NCBI GenBank assembly: GCA_021158725.1
Contig: JAGGUB010000044.1
Location: 62,001-126,000 of the forward strand
From: Caldifarciminota bacterium
Lineage (GTDB): Bacteria; Hydrothermota; UBA3073; NMUJ01
Length of the DNA stretch: 64,000 bases
Reading direction: 5' to 3'
The notes beneath the pieces were generated by a model. That model searched no databases. It worked only from the letters and a program-made list of their open reading frames with translations, and was not told the origin of the DNA. Made by a program: the position numbers and the translations under genes. This document shows positions 26,066 through 34,562 of the stretch, one piece after another (position 1 is the stretch's first letter; the number at the start of each line of letters is the position of its first letter).

Positions 26066-26736
26066 TATTCAAGCTTACCGTCACATACCTTGATACATAC
26101 CCCACAGATGTATTGCCCGATACCTCGTATACCGGCAAACTTTTTAAGCTGTGCTAAACATCTATCTTTGTCCCAACCTTTCTCACTCAGTGCACCTGCT
26201 GGACACGCATCTATACATTTACGGCAGGTGCCACAACTGCCATCAACCGGTATGTCGGTTTTGAGAGGTAGGTTAGTCAATATCGTTGCATAGCGTACCT
26301 GTGCACCAAACTTGGGGTTAACTAACAGGCCTGACTTACCTATCCAACCATGGCCTGCAAGGTATGCAACCTGTTTATGTGATATGTGGCCAACTTGTGC
26401 TTCCCAGTCCACGGTTTGGCTTGCTGGAATGGCAAGTGCGTCACCTCCCAGCTGCTGTATCAATGTGACTAACCGCTCTGCAGTTTGGTCGAGTATCCAG
26501 TTGACAGTTTTGTAATGATGTTTGTAGATTAGTGTAGGCTTATCTTTTATTGTCGCCAGCACACGCGGTGATAACCTATATCCGATAGATATACCATATG
26601 GTAAATCCCTTATCGCTGTACGTATCTCAGGGTGGGGGTTAAGTTCTACACCGGTGAGGTTCGCTACACCGAACAAGGTCATACCATGTTTGAGTGCTTC
26701 AGCTTTTAGTAACTCGTAATTCTTCTCTTTATCCAT
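26065..26736 (-). CDS. QueG-like 4Fe-4S protein (short form)
   Basis: The 223-residue protein resembles epoxyqueuosine reductase QueG. A DUF1730-like region contains AYLAGHGWIGKSGLLVNPKFGAQVRY. A two-cluster ferredoxin region follows, CGTCRKCIDACP and later CGVCIKVC. It is shorter than QueG (about 300-380 residues) and lacks the C-terminal HEAT part. I cannot identify the catalytic Asp that normally precedes the AGLGWIGK segment. It may be a related reductase with another substrate rather than a queuosine enzyme. It overlaps the dinG stop by 8 nt and galT by one base. Confidence 0.8.
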   Translation of the reverse strand: MDKEKNYELLKAEALKHGMTLFGVANLTGVELNPHPEIRTAIRDLPYGISIGYRLSPRVLATIKDKPTLIYKHHYKTVNWILDQTAERLVTLIQQLGGDALAIPASQTVDWEAQVGHISHKQVAYLAGHGWIGKSGLLVNPKFGAQVRYATILTNLPLKTDIPVDGSCGTCRKCIDACPAGALSEKGWDKDRCLAQLKKFAGIRGIGQYICGVCIKVCDGKLE

Positions 26737-28699
26737 CAGCTTGCGGGTTGGTCGATCTTTCCTTACTCTGTAGGAAATAATAGACCTCTTCTATCGAATG
26801 TGTGACCTTAACCTTAGGTAGTGAACGCCAAAATTTCTTACCATACGGGCGTGCCATTATACGGGTATCAAGTATAGCTACCACACCGTAGTCGGATTCA
26901 CGACGTATGAGACGACCTACCCCTTGACGTAGCTTCATTATCGCCTGTGGTAGCTGGTACTTCCAGAACGGGTTATCACCTTGGGATTGGAGCAGCTCAA
27001 TCTTTGCTTGTACAATGGGTGAATCTGGTACCTTAAACGGTAACCGCGTTATGATCAACATAACGAGTGATGGCCCAGGTAGGTCGATACCTTGCCAGTA
27101 TGTATCAGCACCGAACAACACACCACCAAGCTCTTGCATGCTGGTGAGCAACCCGGTACGACTTCTGTCACCCTGTTTCATGAGCGTTTGCTGTAGGGTA
27201 GCGGGTAACCTCGATAACGTGAGCGAATAGACCTTATCCATGGTGTCAAGATTGGTAAATAACACGAGTGCTTTGCCATGTGATAGCTTGATGAGTTTGG
27301 TCACCTCATTCGCAACAAATTCCAGATAACCGGGTTGGTCGGGTTCAACCCCGTATTTTGGTACATATACGAGCATATTGTGGTAGTAATCAAACGGCGA
27401 TGGTAGGACAAGGTCGACTGTATTGTCAAGCCCTACGGTGGATTTCCAGTATCCAAGGTTATTGTCGACTGCAAGTGTAGCTGATGTGAATATTATCGGG
27501 ATATCACGTTGCCACAATGACTCACGTAAGTGCGGTGCTATATCCAGAGGTGCGGTGTGTAGTTCAACCTTCACACCATCACGTCTCGTCGATGAACGTA
27601 CCTCAACCCAATACACGGTTGCGGTGAGGGTTTGCTCCATGAAGCAAGACAGTTCATAGCGCCAGCTATCGAACCGCATTATATAGCGGGATTTGAGTTC
27701 ATGCTCCTCAGGGGTGTTGACTTGTAGCTCCTTCAATGCATTGATGAGCTCATCGAGTGTATCCAACAGCATTGTACCCATTCTAAGTGGTGCTGTCACC
27801 CTATGTGTACCGTAGCCAAATGAAGTTGCTATTTCATGGAATAGCTGTGTGTTGGTGGATTCGACTTTCGTAACTATGGGGACGAGCTCATGATACGGTA
27901 GGTCGCGTATCAATAACCTCAAATTATAGGGTAGCTGAAAATTAGTGAGCCTTATACCGAAGTACTCGACCGCTACAGATTCAAGGTTATGCGCTTCGTC
28001 GATCACCAGCACATCGTAATGTGGTAGAAGTGCACCCCCTATTTTTAGGTCAGCAAACAGCAAATGATGGTTCAATATAATGAGATTACTCTGACGCCAA
28101 ACACGTTTGGCACGTTCGTAGTAACACATATCGCGAAACTTGCACTTTTTGCCTGCACATAGCTCAGGTATTTTGGCGATCTCGTCAAAATATGTAGCTT
28201 CAAGTTTGGTGGCGATAGACTCAAACTCCTCACGTAATCCCGTATCTGTGGTGGCTATCCATTTACTGAGCTTTTCATATATTCTCGGTGGTAATTCGCC
28301 AGCTGATAGTTTGTTCCAACGTCTTAGACATAGATAGTTATTAGCACCCACTGCAAGGCTTACTGTGAAGTCACCCAACACACGTTTGACCCAGGGTATA
28401 TCATGATGTAGTATCTGATGTTGAAGTGTTTTGGTAAATGTTGCGATGACACCTACTTTGCCATTATCGAGTACCCAGTTCACAACGGGTAGCAGGTACG
28501 CGAACGTCTTACCTATGCCGGTGCCAGCTTCGATGACGAGTTTGGATGATGTCTCCAAAGCACTCTCTATGTGGTCGGCCAGCTCGAGTTGTCCCATCCG
28601 CTCCTTGTAGTTCGGGAATATGTGAGATAGCTTGGCGAACAGCTCACGTACGGTGGGTGAGATTAGCGCCACCTCAGTATGCGGCCGATACGATGCCAT
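26729..28699 (-). CDS. dinG: DinG/XPD-family Fe-S DNA helicase
   Basis: This superfamily 2 5'-3' helicase has Walker A EAGTGIGKT at about residue 75, DEAH box VIDEAHNLESVA, motif V GADTYWQGIDLPG and motif VI QGVGRLIRRESDYG (written here as RQGVGRLIRR). Four cysteines around LCAGKKCKFRDMC, plus an upstream LCLRR cysteine, form the expected 4Fe-4S site between motifs I and II. It probably unwinds forked or R-loop DNA. The frame opens at 28753. I choose the ATG at 28699, which overlaps lepB by 37 nt, because the earlier codons look unlike the family. Confidence 0.88.
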   Translation of the reverse strand: MASYRPHTEVALISPTVRELFAKLSHIFPNYKERMGQLELADHIESALETSSKLVIEAGTGIGKTFAYLLPVVNWVLDNGKVGVIATFTKTLQHQILHHDIPWVKRVLGDFTVSLAVGANNYLCLRRWNKLSAGELPPRIYEKLSKWIATTDTGLREEFESIATKLEATYFDEIAKIPELCAGKKCKFRDMCYYERAKRVWRQSNLIILNHHLLFADLKIGGALLPHYDVLVIDEAHNLESVAVEYFGIRLTNFQLPYNLRLLIRDLPYHELVPIVTKVESTNTQLFHEIATSFGYGTHRVTAPLRMGTMLLDTLDELINALKELQVNTPEEHELKSRYIMRFDSWRYELSCFMEQTLTATVYWVEVRSSTRRDGVKVELHTAPLDIAPHLRESLWQRDIPIIFTSATLAVDNNLGYWKSTVGLDNTVDLVLPSPFDYYHNMLVYVPKYGVEPDQPGYLEFVANEVTKLIKLSHGKALVLFTNLDTMDKVYSLTLSRLPATLQQTLMKQGDRSRTGLLTSMQELGGVLFGADTYWQGIDLPGPSLVMLIITRLPFKVPDSPIVQAKIELLQSQGDNPFWKYQLPQAIMKLRQGVGRLIRRESDYGVVAILDTRIMARPYGKKFWRSLPKVKVTHSIEEVYYFLQSKERSTNPQADG

Positions 28700-29340
28700 C
28701 GTATTTTTTTCCAAAATATGTATGCGGGTAGGTCGGGTCGCCATGATAGCCAAATGATTAGCGGCCTACCTAAGAGATACCGTACGGGTAATGGGCCCCA
28801 AAAGCGTGAATCGTATGAGTTGTCACGGTTATCACCCATCACAAATATGCAACCCTTTGGCACAACGACAGGGCCAAAGTTGTCCCTCACCCCTATGTAA
28901 CGCTTGAAATCACCGTGTTCCCAATGTTCCTGGTAGTTAGGTATTCTAAATGGTGGGTATACGATGGGATCGTTGAATTTAACATAGGGCTCATCCAGCA
29001 GTTTACCGTTTAGGTAGACCTTTTTGTCACGTATCTCGATGGTGTCACCCTCTACCGCTATGCAGCGTTTGACTATATTGCGACGCTCAAACGGTGACCT
29101 GAATATTACGATTTGGCCACGTTGGGGTTTGGGTTGCCACCAAGGTGTTATACAAGTGAGTACAAATGGTAACTTCACTCCATAATCGAACTTAGTGGCA
29201 AACAGGAAATCGCCTACAAGTAGGGTGTCCTCCATTGACGGCGATGGTATGCGATAAGGTTCGATGATGAAAAACCGTATCACCAACACTATCAAGATGG
29301 GTGGACCCCAATCTTTCAGAATTTTCTTGAACCTCTGCAT
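28663..29340 (-). CDS. lepB: Signal peptidase I
   Basis: Type I signal peptidase cleaves Sec signal peptides at the outer face of the inner membrane. The 225-residue protein has one N-terminal membrane segment (about 10-26) and then PSPSMEDTL with catalytic serine S35. NIVKRCIAVEGD follows with the general base K91, and box E is GDNRDNSYDSRFWG. The C-terminal end is basic. It has its own promoter-like TTGACC/TATTTT 11 nt upstream, between it and the 5S rRNA gene. The dinG start overlaps its end. Confidence 0.97.
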   Translation of the reverse strand: MQRFKKILKDWGPPILIVLVIRFFIIEPYRIPSPSMEDTLLVGDFLFATKFDYGVKLPFVLTCITPWWQPKPQRGQIVIFRSPFERRNIVKRCIAVEGDTIEIRDKKVYLNGKLLDEPYVKFNDPIVYPPFRIPNYQEHWEHGDFKRYIGVRDNFGPVVVPKGCIFVMGDNRDNSYDSRFWGPLPVRYLLGRPLIIWLSWRPDLPAYIFWKKIRWHRIGRILRWR

Positions 29341-29351
29341 TGATGGAGTTT

Positions 29352-29378
29352 AAAATAATTGAAATATAATGGGGTCAA
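29352..29378 (-). promoter_or_regulatory. lepB: Predicted lepB promoter
   Basis: TTGACC (29373-29378, minus strand), 15 nt and TATTTT (29352-29357) end 11 nt before the lepB ATG. The predicted leader would be only about 5 nt, too short for a Shine-Dalgarno site. Confidence 0.55.
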
Positions 29379-29424
29379 TCACAATTATTCAGAATTAGGA
29401 CCCAGGATTTAATATTTCCACTGA

Positions 29425-29550
<126 letters not shown>

Positions 29551-29555
29551 ATATA

Positions 29556-29582
29556 AAGATAATCACTGTCGATAAACGTCAA
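29556..29582 (-). promoter_or_regulatory. Predicted 5S rRNA promoter
   Basis: TTGACG (29577-29582, minus strand) overlaps the tsaB stop codon. A 15-nt spacer leads to TATCTT (29556-29561), and the first base of the 5S RNA (29550) is 5 nt further on. Because the RNA 5' end is known from its helix, this fixes the -10 to +1 distance of the promoter type seen across the window. Confidence 0.6.
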
Positions 29583-30253
29583 CCCATATGTGCAAGCGGT
29601 GGATGCAAGTATAGGGGTTCGAGCTTCTTTATATCGTCGAGCGTACCACGTTCGTATTTTAGCTTACCTAACCATGCGATGGTTGCACCTCTTGGTGCGA
29701 TAGGGTTGGGTGTTATGAAATGTGCACGGTTGCCCATAAGGTTTGTAAGCTCCCCCCTATAAATGGTGGCACCATCACCCACGAATATGTACTCACCGGA
29801 TTTGATACGGTTGAGGAAATCCTTCACCTTATCGACTTCATACCTTGTAATGCGTTCACCATCCTGGTATATTGCATAGAATACATCGCCACGTTTGCCA
29901 TCAACTATGGGTACGATGGGGTACTTGGCGAGTTGCACCTCCATAGCCAGTCCATCAAGCGACCCTATCCCCACAATTGGTTTATTGAGTGCAAATGCCA
30001 ATCCTTTAACTGTTGCCACCCCTATACGTAGGCCAGTGAATGCGCCTGGACCCAATCCCACTGCGAACAGGTCAATTTCCTTTATTTTAACGTCTGCATC
30101 CTCCATCAACCTATGTATTGCGATTATTAATTTCTCGGAATAGAACTGCCCGAAATCCACGTAATGGTCGAACACAACATGATCACCATCTATGAGGCCA
30201 ACCGATACTTGGGTTGATGATGTATCTACACCGAGCACTTTACGGGCTTCCAT
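29579..30253 (-). CDS. tsaB: tRNA N6-threonylcarbamoyladenosine biosynthesis protein TsaB
   Basis: TsaB is the inactive ASKHA paralogue that dimerises with TsaD to make t6A37 in tRNAs reading ANN codons. The 224-residue protein has the N-terminal VLGVDTSSTQVSVGL, then VGLGPGAFTGLRIGVATVKGLAF, the family hallmark. The C-terminal half is short, as usual. tsaD and tsaE are not in the window. It lies 7 nt downstream of the radical SAM gene and is the last gene of a mazG-radical SAM-tsaB operon. Confidence 0.93.
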   Translation of the reverse strand: MEARKVLGVDTSSTQVSVGLIDGDHVVFDHYVDFGQFYSEKLIIAIHRLMEDADVKIKEIDLFAVGLGPGAFTGLRIGVATVKGLAFALNKPIVGIGSLDGLAMEVQLAKYPIVPIVDGKRGDVFYAIYQDGERITRYEVDKVKDFLNRIKSGEYIFVGDGATIYRGELTNLMGNRAHFITPNPIAPRGATIAWLGKLKYERGTLDDIKKLEPLYLHPPLAHMG

Positions 30254-30260
30254 TTTGCGT

Positions 30261-31214
30261 CTATATTCGATGTATTAACCGTAGATAGGGTTGGAAATAT
30301 CCACGAAACCCCAATCTCTTTGCCAGCTCCAACGCCTTATCGTACTCCCACGATGTTATGGGACGCGATAGCTCACGATATTCATCTGCCCTGTAGGAGG
30401 GATAGTACTGACTCATGAGGCTAAGATATAAATTGGGTGATAGCTCGTGTAGAAACTTGAGCACCTTTTCAGTGTTACTTATATCGTTGGGTAACACCAG
30501 GTGTCGTACCATCAACCCACGTACCGCTATACCGTCTTTTAAGATGAGGTCACCTACCTGGCGGTGCATCTCACGTAGTGCAGCTTGGTTAACATCCACG
30601 TAGTTGGTAACCTTGGAATATTTCAACCCTTTGTCATTATCCCCATACTTTGCATCCGGCATGTATATGTCGACGATACCGTCCATAAGCTTGAGTGTTT
30701 CAATGCTATCGTATCCGCCTGTGTTATAAACTATCGGTATACGTAAGCCACGTTTGACTGCCCTCCACGTAGCTGCTATGATCTGTGGTACAAAATGTGT
30801 AGGTGTGACAAGGTTGATATTATGTGCCCCTTTATTCTGGAGATAGAGGAAGCAGTCTGTTAACCCATCTATTGTAACACTATCTCCCATACCGAGTTGG
30901 CTAATCGTATAGTTTTGACAATATTGGCAATGCATACTGCAGTTTGTAAAAAATACGGTACCCGATCCTTTACGTCCGCTGATGGGTGGTTCCTCACCAA
31001 AATGTAGGTGATAACTCGATATCACTACTCGCCAATCGCTACGACATTCGCCTTTAGCACCTTTGATGCGGTTCACACCACATCTGTGGCCACACAGTAT
31101 GCACGATTTGAGTATTTCATATCCACTATCAATCTTATCGCGCCACTCGCTATCCGTAAGGTTGAGATACACAGGGTATGCTATCCTTTCTCTTCCTCCT
31201 TCGCCTTCTCCCAT
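30261..31214 (-). CDS. PflX-like radical SAM protein
   Basis: The 317-residue protein carries the radical SAM cluster motif CSMHCQYC (C92, C96, C99) followed by a TIM-barrel core. An N-terminal cysteine-rich lead, CILCGHRCGV ... GEC (C38, C41, C45, C57), is typical of the PflX/AmmeMemoRadiSam-like group, annotated as pyruvate-formate-lyase activating-like proteins. No glycyl-radical enzyme is nearby, so the substrate is unknown. The first ATG overlaps mazG by 34 nt. A GTG at about 31164 downstream of AAAGGA is a possible alternative start that would avoid the overlap. Confidence 0.85.
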   Translation of the reverse strand: MGEGEGGRERIAYPVYLNLTDSEWRDKIDSGYEILKSCILCGHRCGVNRIKGAKGECRSDWRVVISSYHLHFGEEPPISGRKGSGTVFFTNCSMHCQYCQNYTISQLGMGDSVTIDGLTDCFLYLQNKGAHNINLVTPTHFVPQIIAATWRAVKRGLRIPIVYNTGGYDSIETLKLMDGIVDIYMPDAKYGDNDKGLKYSKVTNYVDVNQAALREMHRQVGDLILKDGIAVRGLMVRHLVLPNDISNTEKVLKFLHELSPNLYLSLMSQYYPSYRADEYRELSRPITSWEYDKALELAKRLGFRGYFQPYLRLIHRI

Positions 31215-31885
31215 ATAGCCTCCATCTCGTCCAGTGTCATGTTGGGATTATCCTTAAGCTTATCGAGCACTTTCTGGAACCTTCTCCTGAACTTGTAGAC
31301 AGCAGATTTGAGTGTAGTTTCGGGGTCTAACCCAAGGAAGTTACCAAGATGTGCTACCGCAAATAGTAGGTCACCATACTCCTCGCGTTGCTTATCAGCG
31401 CTCGCATGCTGTAACTCTTCTAATTCCTCTTTTATCTTTTCTATCACACCCTCTATGGTGTGCCAATCGAACCCTTTCTTTGACGCCTTACGTTGTACGA
31501 ATGCAGCCAACGCTAATGCTGGTAAGTCGGGTAACTCCTCCAAGAACGGTTTGCCTTTTACACGTTCCCATAGTTTCAACACCTGCTGAGCGGTGGCGGC
31601 TTTCTCATCACCAAATATATGTGGATGTCGGTGTATGAGTTTAGCCTGTAGACGTTTGATGAGCTCCACTATATCTATGTCAGCTGCAAGTGCTGTCATC
31701 ACCACTAACAATAGTATGTCGCCGAGCTCCTCCTCCATTTTGTCCTTATCGCCGAGGCTACCCCAGAGTTCGTAGACTTCTTCAAAGAATAGTGGTGTTA
31801 AGGTGGATGGTGTTTGCTTGCTGTCCCATGGACATTCTCTGCGTAACCGTTTAACGATATCGATAAGCTTGTCGAATTCCTGCAT
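31181..31885 (-). CDS. mazG: MazG nucleoside triphosphate pyrophosphohydrolase
   Basis: MazG removes pyrophosphate from NTPs and dNTPs, including damaged ones. The 234 residues contain two all-alpha MazG domains. The first has LRRECPWDSKQT and the metal site EEVYELWG/EEELGDILL. The second, about 125-215, has EGVIEKIKEELEEL and EEYGDLLFAVAH. It is the first gene of a three-gene operon with a perfect TTGTCA-15-TATTTT promoter ending 6 nt before the ATG, so its mRNA should be leaderless. Confidence 0.95.
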   Translation of the reverse strand: MQEFDKLIDIVKRLRRECPWDSKQTPSTLTPLFFEEVYELWGSLGDKDKMEEELGDILLLVVMTALAADIDIVELIKRLQAKLIHRHPHIFGDEKAATAQQVLKLWERVKGKPFLEELPDLPALALAAFVQRKASKKGFDWHTIEGVIEKIKEELEELQHASADKQREEYGDLLFAVAHLGNFLGLDPETTLKSAVYKFRRRFQKVLDKLKDNPNMTLDEMEAIWEKAKEEEKG

Positions 31886-31891
31886 GTGTCA

Positions 31892-31918
31892 AAAATATCC
31901 AATTTATACTATTGACAA
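31892..31918 (-). promoter_or_regulatory. Predicted leaderless mazG promoter
   Basis: TTGTCA (31913-31918, minus strand), exactly 15 nt and TATTTT (31892-31897) are followed after 6 nt by the mazG ATG. Its -35 shares five bases with the divergent rpmG -35 (TTGACAA at 31912-31918), so the two polymerases cannot bind together. Confidence 0.6.
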
Positions 31919-31938
31919 GCATCATTATCTCGTATTTT
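31912..31938 (+). promoter_or_regulatory. Predicted leaderless promoter of the rpmG-secE-nusG-rpl operon
   Basis: TTGACA (31912-31917), 15 nt and TATTTT (31933-31938) end 6 nt before the rpmG ATG at 31945. It would drive rpmG, tRNA-Trp, secE, nusG and the ribosomal protein genes. No Shine-Dalgarno fits in the gap. Confidence 0.6.
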
Positions 31939-31944
31939 TAAACA

Positions 31945-32094
31945 ATGCGTGTAGTTATAAGGTTGGCGTGCGATGAGTGTGGTAGACGTAATTACACGAC
32001 AACGAAACGTAAGGATAAGCGTGACAAACTCGTGCTACGGAAGTACTGTCCGTTTTGCAGGAAACATACAATACATAAAGAGGTCAAACGATAA
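31945..32094 (+). CDS. rpmG: Ribosomal protein bL33
   Basis: This 49-residue basic protein of the large subunit was found by reading the gap before tRNA-Trp. It begins MRVVIRLACDECGRRNY and ends HKEVKR. Two cysteine pairs, C9/C12 and C35/C38 (CPFC), make it the zinc-binding C+ form. Its place directly before tRNA-Trp, secE and nusG is the common bacterial order. The start codon is 6 nt after a -10 element, so the transcript is predicted to be leaderless. Confidence 0.95.
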   Translation: MRVVIRLACDECGRRNYTTTKRKDKRDKLVLRKYCPFCRKHTIHKEVKR

Positions 32095-32096
32095 TT

Positions 32097-32169
32097 GGGC
32101 CCGTAGCTCAACAGGCAGAGCACCGGACTCCAAATCCGGGGGCTGGGGGTTCAAGTCCTCCCGGGCCTG
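32097..32169 (+). tRNA. trnW: tRNA-Trp (CCA anticodon)
   Basis: A 73-nt cloverleaf has acceptor GGGCCCG/CGGGCCT (one G-U), D-arm TAGCTCAACAGGCAGAG, anticodon stem CCGGA/TCCGG around CTCCAAA (anticodon CCA), and T-arm GGGGG-TTCAAGT-CCTCC. The discriminator is G, and the 3' CCA is not encoded. It starts 2 nt after the rpmG stop and ends 9 nt before secE, so it is processed from the operon transcript. Confidence 0.96.
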
Positions 32170-32178
32170 CTTGTTTTT

Positions 32179-32367
32179 ATGATGTGGCGTAAAGTAAAAC
32201 AGTTTATACAGGAATCAGCCGAGGAGCTACGTAAAATGACATGGTCACCATGGCAGGAGCTATGGGCGACTACTTGGATTGTAATATTTTTTGTCTTAAT
32301 CGTGGGTATATACCTGGTTTTTGTGGATCGCATCTTCGCCCTGTTTATTACCCGATTAGTGAGGTAA
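32179..32367 (+). CDS. secE: Preprotein translocase subunit SecE
   Basis: The 62-residue SecE is a single-span clamp around SecY in the Sec translocon. An amphipathic helix with the conserved ESAEELRKMTWSPWQEL (about 12-28) is followed by one transmembrane helix (about 33-52). Two ATGs are in tandem (32179, 32182). No Shine-Dalgarno precedes them, and the tRNA-Trp 3' end is only 9 nt upstream, so processing would leave almost no leader. nusG follows after 1 nt. Confidence 0.94.
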   Translation: MMWRKVKQFIQESAEELRKMTWSPWQELWATTWIVIFFVLIVGIYLVFVDRIFALFITRLVR

Positions 32368-32368
32368 C

Positions 32369-32893
32369 ATGAAACGCTGGTATCTCGTACGTGTACGTTC
32401 GGGTGCCGAAAAACGTATAGCTAAGATTATTCAAGAAGAGGCTGCAGCACGTAATCTTACGGATAAGATTGAAACTATTTTCATACCACATCGTATTGTA
32501 ACTGTATTTACTGACAAAGGTAAGAGTCAAACCAGTAAGAAGCTATTCCCTGGCTATGTAGCCCTGTACATGGAGTTGGACGATAAAGTGCGTGAGATGT
32601 TGAACTCAATTCGTGGCATCCTCTATACACCAGGTAGAGGGCGTGAACCTTATCCATTGAGTGACGAAGAAGCTAAACGGTTGTTGGAATTTAAGAAGGC
32701 TGAAGAGGAACGTGTTGTTGAGGTACCATTCCAAAGAGGTGATACCTTAAGGATTGTAGATGGACCGTTTGTCGATTTCACTGGTGTGGTGGAGGAGGTT
32801 TACCCGGAAAAGGGGAGAGTTAAATTACTTGTCACAATACTTGGTAGGCAAACACCGGTGGAGTTGAGCTTCCACCAGGTTGAACCCTTATAA
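32369..32893 (+). CDS. nusG: Transcription antitermination factor NusG
   Basis: NusG binds RNA polymerase beta' and couples transcription with Rho or the ribosome. The 174 residues have an NGN domain with KRWYLVRVRSGAEKRIAKII at the start and FPGYVALYMELDD. The C-terminal KOW domain contains FQRGDTLRIVDGPFVDFTGVVEEV. The usual linker is short. It sits between secE (1 nt) and rplK (10 nt) in the standard order. Confidence 0.97.
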   Translation: MKRWYLVRVRSGAEKRIAKIIQEEAAARNLTDKIETIFIPHRIVTVFTDKGKSQTSKKLFPGYVALYMELDDKVREMLNSIRGILYTPGRGREPYPLSDEEAKRLLEFKKAEEERVVEVPFQRGDTLRIVDGPFVDFTGVVEEVYPEKGRVKLLVTILGRQTPVELSFHQVEPL

Positions 32894-32903
32894 GGAGGTA
32901 TAG

Positions 32904-33338
32904 ATGGCACGTAGGAAGAAAGTTATCGCTAAAGTTAAACTTTACCTGAAAGCGGGTGAAGCTACACCGGGACCACCGGTAGGTACTACGCTTGGTACGT
33001 ATGGTATAAATCTTGGTAAGTTCGTGCAGGAATACAATGCGAAGACAAGGGAGCAGGCAGGTAACATCATCCCTGTAATCGTCACGATATACGAGGATAA
33101 AAGCTTTGAACTCGAATTTCGTAAACCACCGACCTCGTTCCTTTTGAAGAAGGCTGCCAACATTGTCAAAGGGGCGGCTCAACCTGGACGTGAGACGGTG
33201 GCCAAAATTCCTTACGAGAAGGTGGTCGAGATTGCCAAGTATAAGTTGGATGAACTTAACACTGACGACCTTGATAAAGCTGTGAAGATTGTGATAGGTA
33301 CCGCACGTTCAATGGGTATAGAAGTGGAGGAAAGATGA
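32904..33338 (+). CDS. rplK: Ribosomal protein uL11
   Basis: L11 forms the base of the GTPase-associated stalk on 23S rRNA. The 144 residues include the signature ATPGPPVGTTLGTYGINLGKF region near residue 20 and the C-terminal rRNA-binding NTDDLDKAVKIVIGTARSMG. AAGGAGG lies 6-10 nt before the ATG. Its stop overlaps the rplA start by 4 nt. Confidence 0.98.
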   Translation: MARRKKVIAKVKLYLKAGEATPGPPVGTTLGTYGINLGKFVQEYNAKTREQAGNIIPVIVTIYEDKSFELEFRKPPTSFLLKKAANIVKGAAQPGRETVAKIPYEKVVEIAKYKLDELNTDDLDKAVKIVIGTARSMGIEVEER

Positions 33339-34042
33339 AGCGTTCCAAACGTATGCGTGCTATACTGGAGAAGGTTGACACTACGAAAGAGTACTCACTA
33401 CGTGAGGCGATCAAGATACTGAAAGAAGTGGCATGCGCCAAGTTTGACGAAACTGTGGAGGTTGCCTTTCATATGGGGGTGGATCCGAGACGTTCTGATC
33501 AAATGGTACGCGGTAGTGTGGTACTACCCCATGGTACGGGTAAGACCAAACGTGTGCTGGTATTGACCAAAAGTGCGGTCGATGAAGCTAAACAAGCAGG
33601 TGCTGACTATGTGGGGAGTGATGAATACATCGAGAAGATCCAGAAGGGGTGGCTCGAATTCGATGCAGTTGTGGCTACGCCTGAAGTTATGAAAGATGTA
33701 GCTAAACTGGGTAGGATACTGGGGCCGAGGGGGTTGATGCCAAGCCCTAAAACCGGTACGGTTACCAATCAGCCAGCTGAGGTTATACGGGAGCTCAAAA
33801 AGGGGAGGGTAGACTTTAAGCTCAGCCGTACTGGTGATATACATGTACCTGTGGGTAAGATATCCTTCACGGAAGATGCACTTTACGAAAATATTCTCGA
33901 ATTGGTGCAAGCACTACTTGATGCAAAGCCTGCTGGTGCGAAAGGGACCTACATACAATCGATGCATATATCGTCGACTATGGGGCCAGGCCTTAAGATC
34001 AACCTACGTGAGTTGTTCAACGAACTACAAGCCAGGAGGTGA
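33335..34042 (+). CDS. rplA: Ribosomal protein uL1
   Basis: L1 binds the mobile 23S stalk that helps release tRNA from the E site and may repress its own operon. The 235 residues carry the family segments VDPRRSDQMVRGSVVLPHGTG-like (around 50-70), GRILGPRGLMPSPKTGTV and AKGTYIQSMHISSTMGPG. The start overlaps rplK by 4 nt and a good Shine-Dalgarno (GTGGAGGAAAG) precedes it. AGGAGGT at its end serves rplJ. Confidence 0.98.
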   Translation: MKRSKRMRAILEKVDTTKEYSLREAIKILKEVACAKFDETVEVAFHMGVDPRRSDQMVRGSVVLPHGTGKTKRVLVLTKSAVDEAKQAGADYVGSDEYIEKIQKGWLEFDAVVATPEVMKDVAKLGRILGPRGLMPSPKTGTVTNQPAEVIRELKKGRVDFKLSRTGDIHVPVGKISFTEDALYENILELVQALLDAKPAGAKGTYIQSMHISSTMGPGLKINLRELFNELQARR

Positions 34043-34043
34043 T

Positions 34044-34562
34044 ATGCTCAAAAAGGATAAACCAAGGGTGGTGGACGAGCTTGCTAATCTCATCAAGGAT
34101 GCCCCCGGTATATATCTTACGGATTTCTCAGGGCTCAATGTAAGTGAGATGCAAATTTTACGTAAACGGTTACGCGAAAAGGGTATTACCTTCAAGGTAG
34201 TAAGGAATCGTCTGCTACAGCGGGCATCTGAGATGGTCAATAAGTCCGAACTTGTAGAGAAATTAGTAGGCCCAACTGCGATATGTCTAAACTACGACGA
34301 TCCGTATGTCATACCGAAGGTGTTGATGGAATTCATCAACGAATTTAAGAAGCTCAAAATCAAGGCTGCATGGGTTGAGGGTGAGTTGCTCAATGAGGAC
34401 GAGATACAAGCACTTGCTAAGTTACCATCCAGAGATGAATTGCTGGCAAAAGCTGTAAACACCGTAGCAGCCCCCATATCACAACTTATGGGTGTATTGC
34501 AAAACCTTCTGCAGACGTTGGTGGCTACGCTTGATGCCATCAAGAGTAAACAGGGGGCTTGA
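34044..34562 (+). CDS. rplJ: Ribosomal protein uL10
   Basis: L10 anchors L7/L12 dimers to the ribosome stalk. The 172-residue protein begins MLKKDKPRVVDELANLIKDA, then IYLTDFSGLNVSEMQILRKRLRE and a C-terminal helix (LMGVLQNLLQTLVATLDAI) that binds L12. The frame is open back to 33834, but AGGAGGT ends 3 nt before the ATG at 34044 and the family N terminus fits there. Unusually, rplL and rpoBC do not follow; a PpiD-like chaperone gene does. Confidence 0.96.
   Translation: MLKKDKPRVVDELANLIKDAPGIYLTDFSGLNVSEMQILRKRLREKGITFKVVRNRLLQRASEMVNKSELVEKLVGPTAICLNYDDPYVIPKVLMEFINEFKKLKIKAAWVEGELLNEDEIQALAKLPSRDELLAKAVNTVAAPISQLMGVLQNLLQTLVATLDAIKSKQGA

Noticed and set aside
33834..34043. Longer N terminus for L10 starting within rplA
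   Set aside because: The extension reads against the L1 frame; AGGAGGT and the family N terminus place the start at 34044.
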